Shown: positions 9,589 to 20,000 of the stretch, piece after piece
How the letters are laid out: every line of letters starts with the position of its first letter
Position numbering within the stretch: the first letter of the stretch is position 1
DNA from: MWDV01 sp002070715
GTDB taxonomy: Bacteria > Verrucomicrobiota > Verrucomicrobiia > Limisphaerales > MWDV01
Direction: 5' to 3'
DNA: 64,000 nucleotides
NCBI GenBank assembly: GCA_035411585.1
Contig: DAONTI010000003.1
Span: forward strand, 130,829 to 194,828
Program-made: the position numbers and the translations under genes
The notes under the pieces: generated by a model
Seen by the model: only the letters and a program-made list of their open reading frames with translations
Told to the model about the DNA's origin: nothing
Database searches by the model: none

Positions 9589-10059
9589 ATGAAAGAAACC
9601 CACTCCAAGACAGCCGACGCGGCGCGTTCGTCATCGGCTCCGCCAACCGTCCCGGCGCCCGCCAAGCCGGTGGAACGTCTCTTTCCTTTTGTGCTGCGGT
9701 CGCGCGGGTTGATTGTTGGCCGGGAGAATCTTTGGCGCCGCCGGAGCAAACTGCATTTCCTCCTGATCACACGCGACCTTTCGGCAACCGGACGGGCGGC
9801 GATCCTGAAGGACTTCGCGCCGTATCCGATCATTCAACATTTCACGTCGGCCGATTTGGAACGGCACTTCGCCGCGCCGGGGGCGAAAGTCATCGGCTTC
9901 ATCAAATCCGGTCTGGCGCAGTCCCTGTATGCGGAACTGAAATCGCACCGGATCAATCCGCCGGCGGTGTCGCCGCCGCCACGCGGCGCCGCTCCAACTC
10001 CTCCCAGCGGGCATACAGCGCGGCCAGCCGGTCCTTCGCGGCGGCGAGGTCGTCCTTGA
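9589..10059 (+). CDS. Small L7Ae/L30e-like (YlxQ-type) putative RNA-binding protein
   Basis: 156 aa. After a Ser/Ala/Pro-rich N-terminus, residues ~33-120 read RSRGLIVGRENLW, LHFLLITRDLS, YPIIQHFTSADLERHF and KVIGFIKSGLAQSLYAEL. The order of strands and helices resembles L7Ae/L30e-fold K-turn RNA-binding proteins such as YlxQ: glycine-containing first helix, LLIT strand, P-I strand, then a final AL helix. The C-terminus is basic and proline-rich and overlaps the convergent ABC-F gene by about 107 nt, which is long for two real genes, so the true end may be shorter. The start has an upstream in-frame extension that is antisense-like and was dropped. The family call is from fold-like pattern only. 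Confidence 0.55.
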   Translation: MKETHSKTADAARSSSAPPTVPAPAKPVERLFPFVLRSRGLIVGRENLWRRRSKLHFLLITRDLSATGRAAILKDFAPYPIIQHFTSADLERHFAAPGAKVIGFIKSGLAQSLYAELKSHRINPPAVSPPPRGAAPTPPSGHTARPAGPSRRRGRP

Positions 10060-11845
10060 GTTGGTTGGTTTGCGGACCGTGGGTGCGATGAAAATCCGGC
10101 GCGACGAATAGCGCTTCAATCCGGGCGATTTCCTCTTCCACGGCGAGGATTTGCGTCTCCATCCCTTCCAGCTCGCGGGCTTCCTTGAAGGAGAGCTTGC
10201 GGGGTTTTGTCCGCGGCAAGGGCGCGGGCGGAAGCGCCGGTTGAGTTACGGCCGGCCGGGCCGCCGCCGCCAGCGCGCGCTGCCGTTTCTCCACATAATA
10301 ATCGTAATCGCCAACGCTGTGATGAATGCGTCCATCGCCCGGAAAAGCGAGGATGTCGGTGCAAACGCGGTTCAGGAAATAGCGGTCGTGACTCACCACG
10401 AGCACCACCCCGGGAAACGCGATCAATCCCTCTTCCAACACCCGCAACGTCGGGAGATCCAAATCGTTCGTGGGCTCGTCGAGGATCAGGAAGTTGCCGC
10501 CGTTTTTCAGAATGCGCGCGAGCAACAGCCGGCTGCGCTCGCCGCCGCTGAGATATTTGACCGGCGTCACGATCCGATCATCCGTAAACAAAAACCGCTT
10601 CAGATAAGCGCGACAGGAAAGCCGGCCCGCGCCAAAGATGACGAACTCCGCGCCGTCGCTGATTTCCTCAAGCGGAGTGCGTTCCTCGTTCAACTGCATC
10701 CGGTCCTGGTCCACATAGTTGAACTGGGTGAGCGGGCCGGTCTTCACGGTGCCTTCGCTTGGCGGGATCTGGCCGAGGATGGTCCGTAACAACGTGGTCT
10801 TGCCCAGTCCGTTCCGTCCGGCCACGCCGACCCGCTGCCCGTTTTCGAACGAAAAATTAAATCCCCGAAACAAGGTCCGCCCGCCCAACGTCACACCCAG
10901 GTTGGTCAATTCGACCACGCGATTGCCCAAGGACGGCGGCGGCGGGATGCAGAGTTCGATCTCCGTCTCCGGCGCGGTCCGCTCTTGCGCGGCCACCTCG
11001 GCGTAGCGCGCCAGGCGGTCCTTGGCCTTGGTCCGGCGCGCCTTGGGCCCGCGGCGCACCCATTCCAGCTCCCGACGCAAAAACATCTGGCGTTTGTGTT
11101 CGAGCACGGCATCCGCCGCCTGGCGTTCGGCCTTGGCCAGCAAATAATCGGTGTAATTGCCGTCGTGCGAGAAGAACCGGCCCTCGGCCAGTTCAACCAT
11201 CCGGGTCACCACCCGATCCAGAAAATAACGGTCATGGGTGACCACCAGAAACGCGCCGCGAAAGGCCGCCAAAAACTCCGCCAGCCATTCGATGGATTCC
11301 GGGTCCAGATGATTGGTGGGTTCATCGAGCAGGAGGAGGTCCGGCTGGGCGATGATGGCGCGGCACAGGGCCACCCGGCGCCGTTCGCCGCCGGAAAGCG
11401 ATGCGAGGGAACGGTCGCCCGCGGGACAATTCAGCCGGGACATCGCGGTGGCAATGCGTTGATCCAGCGTCCAGCCATCCAACGCGGCGATGCGCTGCTC
11501 CAGTTCCGCGTGCCGGGGCGATACCGCGGGCAGCGCCTCGAATTCCGCGATCAAATCCAACACGGCTTGCGCCCCCGCCTGGATGTTCGCCCGAACGTCC
11601 CGCGCGGGATCGAGCGCCCCCTGTTGCGGAAGATAGCTGACCACCAAATCCCGCCGCCGGGTCACTTCCCCGGTGTCGGGCGACTGAAGCCCGGCGAGGA
11701 TGCGCAGGAAGGTGGTTTTACCGCAACCATTGCGCCCCACCAATCCGAGCCGGTCGCCGTCTTGCAACGTCAACGTCGCTCCATCCAACACCAGACGCTC
11801 GTTGTAGCGGACGGTCAGATCGGTGGCATTGATCAGAGTGGACAT
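9953..11845 (-). CDS. ABC-F family ATP-binding protein (Uup-like)
   Basis: 630 aa with two ABC cassettes and no membrane segments. Cassette 1 has Walker A GRNGCGKTT (residues 37-45), signature LSGGERRR and Walker B LLLLDEPTNHLD. Cassette 2 has GRNGLGKTT, LSGGERSR and LILDEPTNDLD. An ABC-F interdomain linker rich in Arg/Lys lies between them (near YTDYLLAKAERQ). A C-terminal coiled coil (EELEGMETQILAVEEEIARIEALF) resembles Uup. ABC-F proteins act on ribosomes or branched nucleic acid rather than in transport. The next gene downstream on this strand is across a convergent boundary; the upstream neighbour is sense-antisense adjacent to prfC, with a 73 nt gap. Confidence 0.9.
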   Translation of the reverse strand: MSTLINATDLTVRYNERLVLDGATLTLQDGDRLGLVGRNGCGKTTFLRILAGLQSPDTGEVTRRRDLVVSYLPQQGALDPARDVRANIQAGAQAVLDLIAEFEALPAVSPRHAELEQRIAALDGWTLDQRIATAMSRLNCPAGDRSLASLSGGERRRVALCRAIIAQPDLLLLDEPTNHLDPESIEWLAEFLAAFRGAFLVVTHDRYFLDRVVTRMVELAEGRFFSHDGNYTDYLLAKAERQAADAVLEHKRQMFLRRELEWVRRGPKARRTKAKDRLARYAEVAAQERTAPETEIELCIPPPPSLGNRVVELTNLGVTLGGRTLFRGFNFSFENGQRVGVAGRNGLGKTTLLRTILGQIPPSEGTVKTGPLTQFNYVDQDRMQLNEERTPLEEISDGAEFVIFGAGRLSCRAYLKRFLFTDDRIVTPVKYLSGGERSRLLLARILKNGGNFLILDEPTNDLDLPTLRVLEEGLIAFPGVVLVVSHDRYFLNRVCTDILAFPGDGRIHHSVGDYDYYVEKRQRALAAAARPAVTQPALPPAPLPRTKPRKLSFKEARELEGMETQILAVEEEIARIEALFVAPDFHRTHGPQTNQLKDDLAAAKDRLAALYARWEELERRRVAAATPPAD

Positions 11846-11918
11846 GGACTCAAATGCGCCACCCGCCGGCGGGCGCCGGGATCAGGCTGGGTTCGGATGG
11901 AGACATGCGGTTTTCGGT

Positions 11919-13586
11919 TCACGCCGCCACCGGCAACGGCAACGCGGTTAACTGGACATGCTTATTCGTCTCACCAAAGTAATTGGCCGACCACTCGTTG
12001 GGAAACAACACCACCGCGTTTCCGCTCATGTCATACGCCAGGCGGGCGCCGGTGGGCAGGGAAAGCGCGTCCAACACGTCCTCGCCCAGTCCGGCGGGCA
12101 GCCAGCGCACCACGGTCCACGGCGCGTCTTCCAGGCGGGAGGCGGCCCCATATTCGCTTTCGAGCCGGTATTGCACCACCTCAAATTGCAGCGGCCCCAC
12201 GGCGGCGAGCAACGGCGTTTTGACCGAGGCATTCCGCAGGTAAAGCGCCTGGATGACGCCCTCCTGCATGAGCTGGTCCAGTCCTTGGCGGAATTGTTTG
12301 AACTTGGCCGTATTCGGATTGTGCAGGTAGCGGAACGACTCGGGCGCGAAACGCGGAATTTCCCGGTACACAATCGCCGGATCGGTTGTGAGCGTGTCGC
12401 CAATCCCGAAGCCGTCGTGCCCCACGATGCCGATCACATCGCCGGGATAGGCTTCATCCACCGTCTCCCGTTCGTTGCCAAAGAGCTTGTGGGAACTGGC
12501 CAGCCGCACTTTTTTCCCGGAACGCGAGTGCAGCACCGTCATGTCGCGCTCAAACTTGCCCGAGCAGACGCGCACGAAGGCAATGCGGTCGCGGTGTTTC
12601 GGGTCCATGTTCGCCTGGATTTTGAAAATGAATCCCGAGAAGGCCGGATGTTCCGGGGCAATCGGCGTGCCCGCCATGACGCGGGGTTTGGGTGGCGGCG
12701 CGTGTTGCAAGAAGCCGTTGAGCAAAAGTTGCACGCCGAAGTTATTGAGCGCGCTGCCAAAATACACCGGTGTGGTCCGCTCCGCCCAATTCGCCGCGGC
12801 GTCCCATTCCGCGCCGGCCTGTTCGAGCATTTCCAATTCCTCGCCCACCCGGGCAAACGCGGCGGCGTCCAACTCTTCGCGGACCCGGGGATCATCCCAG
12901 CCGCGCACCGCCACCGGCGCACGGTGTAGCCCGCCCACCGTGCGCGTGAAGGTGTGAAACTGCCGGTGGGTCCGGTCATACACCCCGCGGAACTCGGGCC
13001 CGGTGCCGAGCGGCCAGTTGACCGGGAACGCGCTGATGCCGAGCACGCGCTCCAGTTCATCCAGCAACTCCAGCGGCGGGCGCATGGGGCGGTCGCACTT
13101 GTTCATGAAGGTGAAGATCGGTACGCCGCGCTGCCGGCTTACTTCAAAGAGCTTGCGCGTCTGAGCTTCGATGCCTTTGCCGGCGTCAATCACCATCACC
13201 ACTGAATCCACCGCCGTGAGCACGCGGTAGGTGTCTTCGGAAAAATCCTTGTGCCCGGGCGTGTCGAGCAGGTTGAGCCGGTAGCCGTCATAATCGAACT
13301 GCAGCACCGTGGAGCTGATCGAAATGCCGCGCTTCTTTTCCAGCTCCATCCAATCGGAGGTGGTGGCACGCTGGTGTTTGCGGGCGGTGACCGAGCCGGC
13401 GAGCTGCACCGCGCCCCCGTACAGCAGCAATTTTTCCGTCAACGTGGTCTTGCCCGCGTCCGGATGCGAGATGATGGCAAAGGTGCGTCGCCGCTGGATT
13501 TCTTTGGCCGTTGTCACAAAGGCGCGCACCTTACCAAAGCGCCGGGCAGGAACAAGACGGGAAAACCGCCGCGTGGGCGTCGGCAC
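11919..13586 (-). CDS. prfC: Peptide chain release factor 3
   Basis: Translational GTPase that recycles RF1/RF2 after termination. The G1 motif is SHPDAGKTTLTEK, G3 is DTPGHKDFSEDT and G4 is NKCDRP; the RF3-typical RRTFAIISHPDAGKTT precedes them. The central and C-terminal parts (SGFIFKIQANMDPKHRDRIAFVRV and FEVVQYRLESEYG) match RF3 rather than EF-G. As drawn it is 555 aa; E. coli RF3 is 529 aa. A GTG at 13517 (VTTAKEIQRRR) would give 532 aa, and the Arg-rich 23-residue extension may not be translated. It lies between the sulfatase and the ABC-F gene on the same strand. Confidence 0.9.
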   Translation of the reverse strand: MPTPTRRFSRLVPARRFGKVRAFVTTAKEIQRRRTFAIISHPDAGKTTLTEKLLLYGGAVQLAGSVTARKHQRATTSDWMELEKKRGISISSTVLQFDYDGYRLNLLDTPGHKDFSEDTYRVLTAVDSVVMVIDAGKGIEAQTRKLFEVSRQRGVPIFTFMNKCDRPMRPPLELLDELERVLGISAFPVNWPLGTGPEFRGVYDRTHRQFHTFTRTVGGLHRAPVAVRGWDDPRVREELDAAAFARVGEELEMLEQAGAEWDAAANWAERTTPVYFGSALNNFGVQLLLNGFLQHAPPPKPRVMAGTPIAPEHPAFSGFIFKIQANMDPKHRDRIAFVRVCSGKFERDMTVLHSRSGKKVRLASSHKLFGNERETVDEAYPGDVIGIVGHDGFGIGDTLTTDPAIVYREIPRFAPESFRYLHNPNTAKFKQFRQGLDQLMQEGVIQALYLRNASVKTPLLAAVGPLQFEVVQYRLESEYGAASRLEDAPWTVVRWLPAGLGEDVLDALSLPTGARLAYDMSGNAVVLFPNEWSANYFGETNKHVQLTALPLPVAA

Positions 13587-13606
13587 TCGGCGTTGTGCGG
13601 GTGGAG

Positions 13607-15061
13607 TCAGCGTTCGTAAGGCACAGTGCCGGTGGCATCAACCTGATAGCCCCACTGCTGGATGTAGGCATTGCCCGGCAGGAACGCGTCGTGCCGTTCC
13701 TTGAGCTTGCGGACGAGCACGGCGTCAAGCCGGGCCTGCAACCGGGTGTACTTTGCTTGGTTCACCAGGTTGTTCGTCTGATAGGGATCGGTTTGGTTGT
13801 CGTAAAGGAGCCAGGGGCCGTTCAGGTCGCGCACGTAAGTATGGCGCAGAGTGCGGATGCCGCGGTATTCCCGGCCCCCCACCTGACGTCCCCATTCCCC
13901 GAACGGCGAGGCGCAGAGGATCACTGTTGCGTTGTCACCCGGGTTCTTCCGGCCGCGGAGGTAGCCGCTGTAATCCAATCCCTCAACCGTTTTCGGAATC
14001 GGCACGCCGCACAAGCCGAGCAGGGTGGGCATCAGATCCTCCGAGTTGATCGGCGCGTCCAAGCGGCGCGCTTTGACGCCCAGACCGCCCGGCCAGCGCA
14101 TGATCAGCGGGACGCGGATCGCCTCATCCCAGGGCTGCTGTTTTTTGAAGGCGCCTTGCGATCCCAGCATATCGCCGTGATCCGAGCCGAAAACCAGCAA
14201 CGTGGTTTCCTCCAGCCCGGTCTCGCGCAAGGTGCGGCGCAGTTCGCCGAAGCAATCGTCCAGAGCCGTGCAATGCGCATAGTAGCCGGCCAAAATTTTC
14301 CGCGCCTGGGCGGCTTCGGCCGCGGGCACATTGGGCCGTAGAGTCAGCTTGGCGGGTTCATACAAGGCCCGGTATTCTTTGGGCGCGGTGAAATACGGAC
14401 TGTGCGGCGGTCCCCAGGCGAGCACGAGAAAAAAGGGTTTCCGCGCCGGCGCATGGTCGCGCAGGTATTGTTGCGCGTCCCGCGTCTGGGCGATGGCGTC
14501 GTAGCCTTCCCAGTAAAGTTTTTCCGGCCCATCGGCGTAGTAGGCCGAGTGGTTGTAGTCGTGCGTGCACTCCAGCGCTTTCCAGTAATCAAACCCTTGC
14601 CGCCGCTCACGCGGGATGAAGTTCGAGCGACCATGCGCATTCACATGCCACTTGCCAATATACGCGGTATCGTAGCCCGCCGCGCCCAGCACCTTGGCGA
14701 TGGTCACCGCCTCCGGGTTGAGCGGCACGTCGTTCAGGAAGACGCCGTGCGTGAGCGGGCGCTGCCCCGTCAAGAATGACGCGCGCATCGGACAGCAAAC
14801 CGGCATGCCGGACACGGCGTTGGCAAAGTGGATGCCCTCGCGCTGCAACCGGTCCAGGTTGGGTGTCTTAACGTCCGGGTTGCCCGCATAACCAAACGCC
14901 TCCGCCCGCCACTGGTCGGCCAACACAAACAGAATATTCGGCGGACGGGTTTGGGGGCGATGCTCCTTTGGCCCCCGCTCGCCGGCGCCGGCCACGCAAG
15001 CTAATCCCACCAATCCCACCGTAATCCCGGAAATCAAAGTCCGTCGTCTAACGCCATTCAT
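13607..15061 (-). CDS. Exported sulfatase
   Basis: 484 aa alkaline-phosphatase-superfamily sulfatase. An N-terminal RRR plus hydrophobic stretch (TLISGITVGLVGLACVAG) is signal-like and possibly Tat-type. PNILFVLADQWRAEAFG carries the metal-binding Asp. The formylglycine motif is C89-C-P-M-R93, followed by SFLTG. FGSDHGDMLGSQGAFKK near residue 290 provides the second metal/catalytic Asp-His. C89 must be converted to formylglycine by a maturase not in this window. The substrate (sulfated polysaccharide or ester) cannot be told; sulfatases of this kind are abundant in Verrucomicrobiota. The stop is 20 nt from the prfC start. Confidence 0.9.
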   Translation of the reverse strand: MNGVRRRTLISGITVGLVGLACVAGAGERGPKEHRPQTRPPNILFVLADQWRAEAFGYAGNPDVKTPNLDRLQREGIHFANAVSGMPVCCPMRASFLTGQRPLTHGVFLNDVPLNPEAVTIAKVLGAAGYDTAYIGKWHVNAHGRSNFIPRERRQGFDYWKALECTHDYNHSAYYADGPEKLYWEGYDAIAQTRDAQQYLRDHAPARKPFFLVLAWGPPHSPYFTAPKEYRALYEPAKLTLRPNVPAAEAAQARKILAGYYAHCTALDDCFGELRRTLRETGLEETTLLVFGSDHGDMLGSQGAFKKQQPWDEAIRVPLIMRWPGGLGVKARRLDAPINSEDLMPTLLGLCGVPIPKTVEGLDYSGYLRGRKNPGDNATVILCASPFGEWGRQVGGREYRGIRTLRHTYVRDLNGPWLLYDNQTDPYQTNNLVNQAKYTRLQARLDAVLVRKLKERHDAFLPGNAYIQQWGYQVDATGTVPYER

Positions 15062-15722
15062 GTCCTTCGCTGCTTGCTATTCGGAACTTATCGTGCCCCA
15101 ACTCAACCGCCAACACCAATTGGTCCCTCTTGGGAAAGGCTGAGGGCATCGTCAGCTCCCTGAGCCGGGCGAGCGAATTTTGGTCAAATTGAAAGTGATG
15201 AACCAGCGTCGTTGCCAAACACTCCAGCGTATCTCTGACGTGAAGTCCGCATGAATCAAAGCAATGCGCGGGAAAAGCAGCCGCAAAGCCGTGGATCAAA
15301 AACCTGCGAGGTGTATCCCCTCCCCGGCTTCTCCGTGAAAATAATCAAGTCCACAGCCTCGGCGCCGGCTCTGCAATACAACATCCCTGTCGCCCTTGGA
15401 TGAAATGAAATCTTCGCTCCCCGGAGAGGTTCCGCATATCCCTATTAACCATGGCGCTACGGCGGCAAAGATATAAGTCACTTGTGTTCAGAATCTTGCC
15501 AACCAAAACCTCCATCCGGAACGGGGCTAAGTGGGGCGGCCTGGTCCGGCGCCACACATTCGCTCAACCTGTCCCGCCATCGCGTCTTCTCTTCCACCGT
15601 ATCCACCCATAACGGGTCTGATTTCGTGGTTGACTTCGTCCCGGCTCATCTTACTGTGTCGTACAGGAAAAGCACAAACCTAAGCGTCCGGGCATAACTT
15701 AAAAAGCTGGCAAATAAAAATC
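15062..15722. other. Intergenic region without a confident gene
   Basis: 660 bases between the sulfatase start and the first pseudopilin. Only short frames occur (for example about 60-80 codons on the minus strand near 15345-15557 and 15296-15481); they switch frame, have stops and match no family I recognise. Base composition looks less GC-rich than the flanks. It could hold the promoter of the pseudopilin operon or the remains of a decayed gene. Confidence 0.4.
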
Positions 15723-16553
15723 ATGCAAAGTGCAAATCCCGCAAAGATGTCTGACCGACAAAACACCACAAACCAACGACCGGCAGCCTCCGACCCGACC
15801 GGGGCTTCCCTTGGTTTCACCCTGATCGAATTATTGGTGGTCATTGCCATCATCGCCATCCTGGCGGCGATGCTGCTGCCCGCGTTGGCCGGCGCCAAAA
15901 ATCGCGCGCAACGGACGGCGGACTTGAACAACAACCGGCAGATCCTTTTGGCCACGCAGTTGTACGCCGGAGACAATGATGACGTCATGCCCAATCCCGG
16001 CTGGGGCACGGCGACGGACTGTTGGGCGTACGCGGCGGGGATTCCCGTCGGCGGGACTTCCATCCCCGCTTATGAGCGGGCGCTCACCAACCAATTGAAT
16101 TATTTCCGGCGCGGGCAACTGTTTCCGTATTTGAAGACGGAAAAGGTGTTGATGTGCCCGGCGGACAACAAGGTGGACATGCTGTTTGTGCAGCGGGGCA
16201 TCCTGTTCTCGAGTTATGTCTGGAACGGCGCGGTTTCCGGCTACGGCACCCGTCCCCAAGCGTACAAGATCACCGCCTTCAAACCCGACCGGGTGTTGAT
16301 GTGGGAAACCGACGAGAAAACGCCGTTCTTTTTCAACGACGTGTCCAGTTATCCGGATGAAGGCATTTCCGAGCGCCACGGCAAAGGGGCCACCATCGGC
16401 CTGTTTGACGGCAGCACCGAGGCCATTCGGATCAACCGGTTCTACACCCCTGAATTTGCCGGCGCCCGGGACAGCCGGGGCGCCAGCATCCCGGCGATCA
16501 TGCTGCCCAACCGAATGTGGTGCAACCCCGGGCATCCGCTGGGCCGATTTTGA
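15723..16553 (+). CDS. Type II secretion/pilin-like protein with N-terminal methylation motif
   Basis: 276 aa. A 31-residue hydrophilic leader ends at G, followed by FTLIELLVVIAIIAILAAM, a textbook prepilin peptidase cleavage site with Glu at mature position 5. The C-terminal region contains LYAGDNDDVMPNPGWG, CPADNK, a WNGAVSGY block and a terminal ERHGKG-GLFDGSTEAI segment, the H-x-G/FxDGS pattern of the large planctomycete/verrucomicrobial pseudopilin family. It is probably processed and methylated at the inner membrane and assembled into a short pseudopilus or a secretion device. It is the first gene of a run with the lipoprotein (adjacent, no gap) and the LamG/Ig exoprotein. Confidence 0.88.
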   Translation: MQSANPAKMSDRQNTTNQRPAASDPTGASLGFTLIELLVVIAIIAILAAMLLPALAGAKNRAQRTADLNNNRQILLATQLYAGDNDDVMPNPGWGTATDCWAYAAGIPVGGTSIPAYERALTNQLNYFRRGQLFPYLKTEKVLMCPADNKVDMLFVQRGILFSSYVWNGAVSGYGTRPQAYKITAFKPDRVLMWETDEKTPFFFNDVSSYPDEGISERHGKGATIGLFDGSTEAIRINRFYTPEFAGARDSRGASIPAIMLPNRMWCNPGHPLGRF

Positions 16554-17009
16554 ATGATCAACTTTCTGGATTCCATGAAAACCACCCGACGTATGAAGGA
16601 CATATCCAGCGGGCTTGCGCTGCTTTTGCTGGGCGGACTATTGGCCGGTTGCGGACGCAAGGAAGAGGCGGCCCCGCCAACCCCCGCCGCAGCGGCCCTG
16701 CCGCCGGAAGTCGTGGCGGCGCCCGCGCCCACTCCGGTGCCGACGTATTCAGCGGCGGATACGGCCGCGGCGGTGGCGGAACGGCTGCGCCAGATCGAGG
16801 CCGCGCAGAAAGCGCGGGAATACGAAAAAGCGGCCGAGGCAATGCTGCAACTGCGGATGCGGCAGCAGCAGATGAACGAGCAGCAAGCGGCCCTGGTGCA
16901 GCAGCGCATGCGGACCTTGCAGGCGGATTTGGCCGCGGGCGTGGCCAGTGGCGACCCCCGCGCCATCGCCGCCGCCAATCGTTTGCGCCAGGCCGCTTCC
17001 GTGCGCTGA
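16554..17009 (+). CDS. Small Ala/Gln-rich coiled-coil lipoprotein
   Basis: 151 aa. A signal peptide with lipobox LLAGC places the lipid-modified Cys at residue 33 (26 if the second ATG at 16575 is used). A Pro/Ala-rich linker follows, then a charged helix with many Glu/Gln/Arg/Met (ERLRQIEAAQKAREYEKAAE and RMRQQQMNEQQAALVQQRMR) predicting a coiled coil. No enzyme motif is present. The ATG directly follows the pseudopilin stop, so the two are surely co-translated. A role as an envelope-anchored spacer or adaptor for the neighbouring pseudopilin/exoprotein is only inferred. Not recognised as a named family. Confidence 0.72.
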   Translation: MINFLDSMKTTRRMKDISSGLALLLLGGLLAGCGRKEEAAPPTPAAAALPPEVVAAPAPTPVPTYSAADTAAAVAERLRQIEAAQKAREYEKAAEAMLQLRMRQQQMNEQQAALVQQRMRTLQADLAAGVASGDPRAIAAANRLRQAASVR

Positions 17010-17062
17010 AACAAAATTTTTGACTGAATTTTCCTTCACCACCTAATCACCAACCAAACACT

Positions 17063-20000
17063 ATGAACACACCTCCCTATCCGTCCTCCTGCCGCGTTCT
17101 CCGTTTGCGGCATAAGACCGTCATCGCGGCACTGGCCGCATCGTGCCTCACCTCCCTCGCGTCCGCCGGCATTATTGGCCTGAAACTCGGCGTCAACGCT
17201 GATGGCGGGCTCCAATCCGGTTATTTATTGCCGACCGACTACGCGGGCGCGCCCGGGTTCGAGCAAATGAATTGGATGTCACTCGGGCGCTGGGGCGACA
17301 ACGCCGGTGGACAGTTTTCCGTCGTGGACAGCACCGGCGCGGACACCGGGGTGATCATTAATTGGGACGCCTCGGGCCATTACAGCCAGTCGGGCGCCAA
17401 AACGCCTGTGGATGCGTTTTATCCCGACGGGAACTTGATGAATCCCTACTGTGATTCCAACGGGGGCGCCAATGGGGCCTTGGCGCCGACCATCTATGGC
17501 AACCCAAATGAGAATAAACCGTTGCTGTTCGCCTCTGGTTTGAGCGCCTGGCTGGCCAGCCAAAATGCGACCTCCTACGCGGTGGTCATTTACGCGGACG
17601 GAGACCAGAACCAAGGGCGAACCGGGGAGTATTGGCTCCAAGCCGCCTCGGGCAATCCCACTGAGGGCCTGACCTACGGCGCCGATTTGACCACCCACGC
17701 CTTCATCTGCGACCGGGCGAACTTTTTCAACACCGGCCTGTACGCACAGGTGCCCCTGGCTTCCTTGTGCAATTGGATCCCGACCGTGGCCGAACTGGGC
17801 GGCGGGAATGCCGGCTGGGGCGCGCTCCTGGGGAATTCCCCCGGTAATTATGTGGTCTTCTCGAACTTGACCGCCGACTCGTTTCTATTGCGAACGGAGG
17901 AGTTTCGCGCGGCCGGCGGCACCCTGCGCAGCCCGATCAATGCCGTGCAGATCGTGCCCACGACCGAGGTCTCTCCGGTGACGATTGCCCCGCTGCCGGG
18001 GTGCCAGGTCTATGCCGGCGGCACCGCAACTTTCCGCGCCCAAGTGGGCGGACTGGTGTCCACCTATCAATGGCGCAAAAGCGGCGGCGGCAACCTGGTG
18101 GATGGCGGCAACATCTCCGGCAGCACCACCCCGATCCTGACGATCCGGAATGTCTCCGCGGCGGATCAAGGCAACTACGAGTTGGTGGTTTCCAACCCGA
18201 TCGCCGTGGTCACCAGCGATCCGGCGCCGTTGACGCTGGTCACCCCCGCCCCCGGCAGTTACGCGGAGATGGTGGCAACCAATCAACCGTTCGCCTACTG
18301 GCGGCTCAACGAAAACGCGGATCCCACCGCCGACCATGCGCCGGCGTACGATTACGTTGGCGGCTTCAACGGCGTTTACGGACTGGCCGCCGCGAACGGG
18401 TCCGCCGGCGTGGCCGGGCCGCAACCGTCGGCCTTTCCCGGATTTGAAGCCGGGAACTCCGCCCTCCGATCCGCCGGCAACACCATCCGGTCGTGGGTCG
18501 TGGCCCCGCCGCTCCTTATGGAATCGGATACCGTGACCCTGTGTGCGTGGGTGTATCCCACTGCTCCCACTATCCCGTCTTATACCGGCATCCTTTTCAG
18601 CCGGACCACGAATAACGATGTTTGTGGCTTGGGCTACGGCCCCAATAACACGTTGGGCTACACATGGAATAACAGTAGCGACACCTATCACTTTGCTTCC
18701 GGATTGGTCATTCCCTCCAACCAGTGGTCTTTCGTCGCGTGTGTGATCCGCCCCGACAGTGCCGCGCTTTACGTTTACAACAGCACGGGCCAGCACGCCG
18801 CCACCAATGCGATCCCCCACGCCCCCGGCGCTTTCAAGGGGTTGACCTGCATTGGGGATGATCCCAGCTCGGCGAATACGCCGCAAAACCGCGCTTTCAC
18901 CGGGATGATTGACGAGGTGGCCGTCTTTGCGCGCTCGCTGTCCGATCAGGAGCTTTATCTCTATTACAAAAAAGGCCTTAACGTGGGGTTGTTGCCGGCC
19001 TCGGTTGTGCGGTCGCCCGCGTCCCTGGCACTTTACGAAGGCCGTCCCGCGCGCTTCGATGTCCTCGGGGCGGGGGACCTGCCGTTGAGTTATCAATGGC
19101 GCGCCCAGGGATTGGATCTCACCGATGGCGGGCGAATCGCCGGCGTCAACACCGACCGCCTCACCCTGGCGGACGTGACCTTTGCCGATGCCGGCAGTTA
19201 CGATGTGGTCCTCGACAACGTCGTCCAGATTCCGGCGGTCAGTGACGCGGCCACCCTTACCGTGGTGGCGTCCAACGCCAGCCCGCCCGCCTACGAAGCC
19301 GCCTTGCGCGCGTTGAATCCGCTGGCTTACTGGCGCTTGAACGAAACCAGCGGCACGGAAGCCTTCAATTACTGGGGCGGCCACATTGCCTCCCATACCA
19401 ACGAACCGGCGCTGGGCATCCCCGGACCGCAACCCACCGAGTTTGCCGGGTTTGAAAGCGGCAACGTCGGCGTGGCTTATGACGGTTTCGCCAACTACAC
19501 CGACACCGGCGTCAGTTATCTGAACAACCGGGCCCAGTTTACGATCGTGGGCTGGTTCAATTCCGCCTACACCCAGGCGGATCGTACGGGTTTGTTTGGT
19601 CAGAACGACGTGGCCGAGTTTGGATTCAGCGGAGTCACGGCGCCCGCCGTCACTTCAGATCTTGGCATTTGGACTCCCCGGGGCACCGCCCGGTTCACCG
19701 GCTTGGGGCAGGACATCATCACGCAGGGACAATGGTACTTCGTGGCTGCGGTGGCGGATGAGACCTCCCTGACGCTGTATCTTTTCGGAGACGAAGGCTT
19801 CCGCAAGACCAGCACCAGCCTTTCAACCACGAATTATGGCGCTTCAGCGGATCCCTTCCGGATCGGAGGCGGAGGCATCCAGGACCCGACTGGCAATTAC
19901 TTCGTCGGCCAGATTGATGAGGTGGCGGTGTTTGACCGCGCCCTCTCGTCCGGGGAAATCTCAACTCTGTATGGCGTGGGGCGCACCGGAGCGCCGCTGC

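Noticed and set aside
10985..12223. 412-codon plus-strand frame spanning the ABC-F/prfC boundary
   Set aside because: Crosses two well-supported minus-strand genes and has no motif.
15345..15557. Short minus-strand frame in the gap near 15.4 kb as a gene
   Set aside because: Frame breaks, no motif and no consistent reading on either strand.
17885..19432. 515-codon minus-strand frame within the LamG/Ig gene
   Set aside because: Gly/Arg-rich shadow without any domain pattern; the sense strand shows repeated Ig/LamG units.
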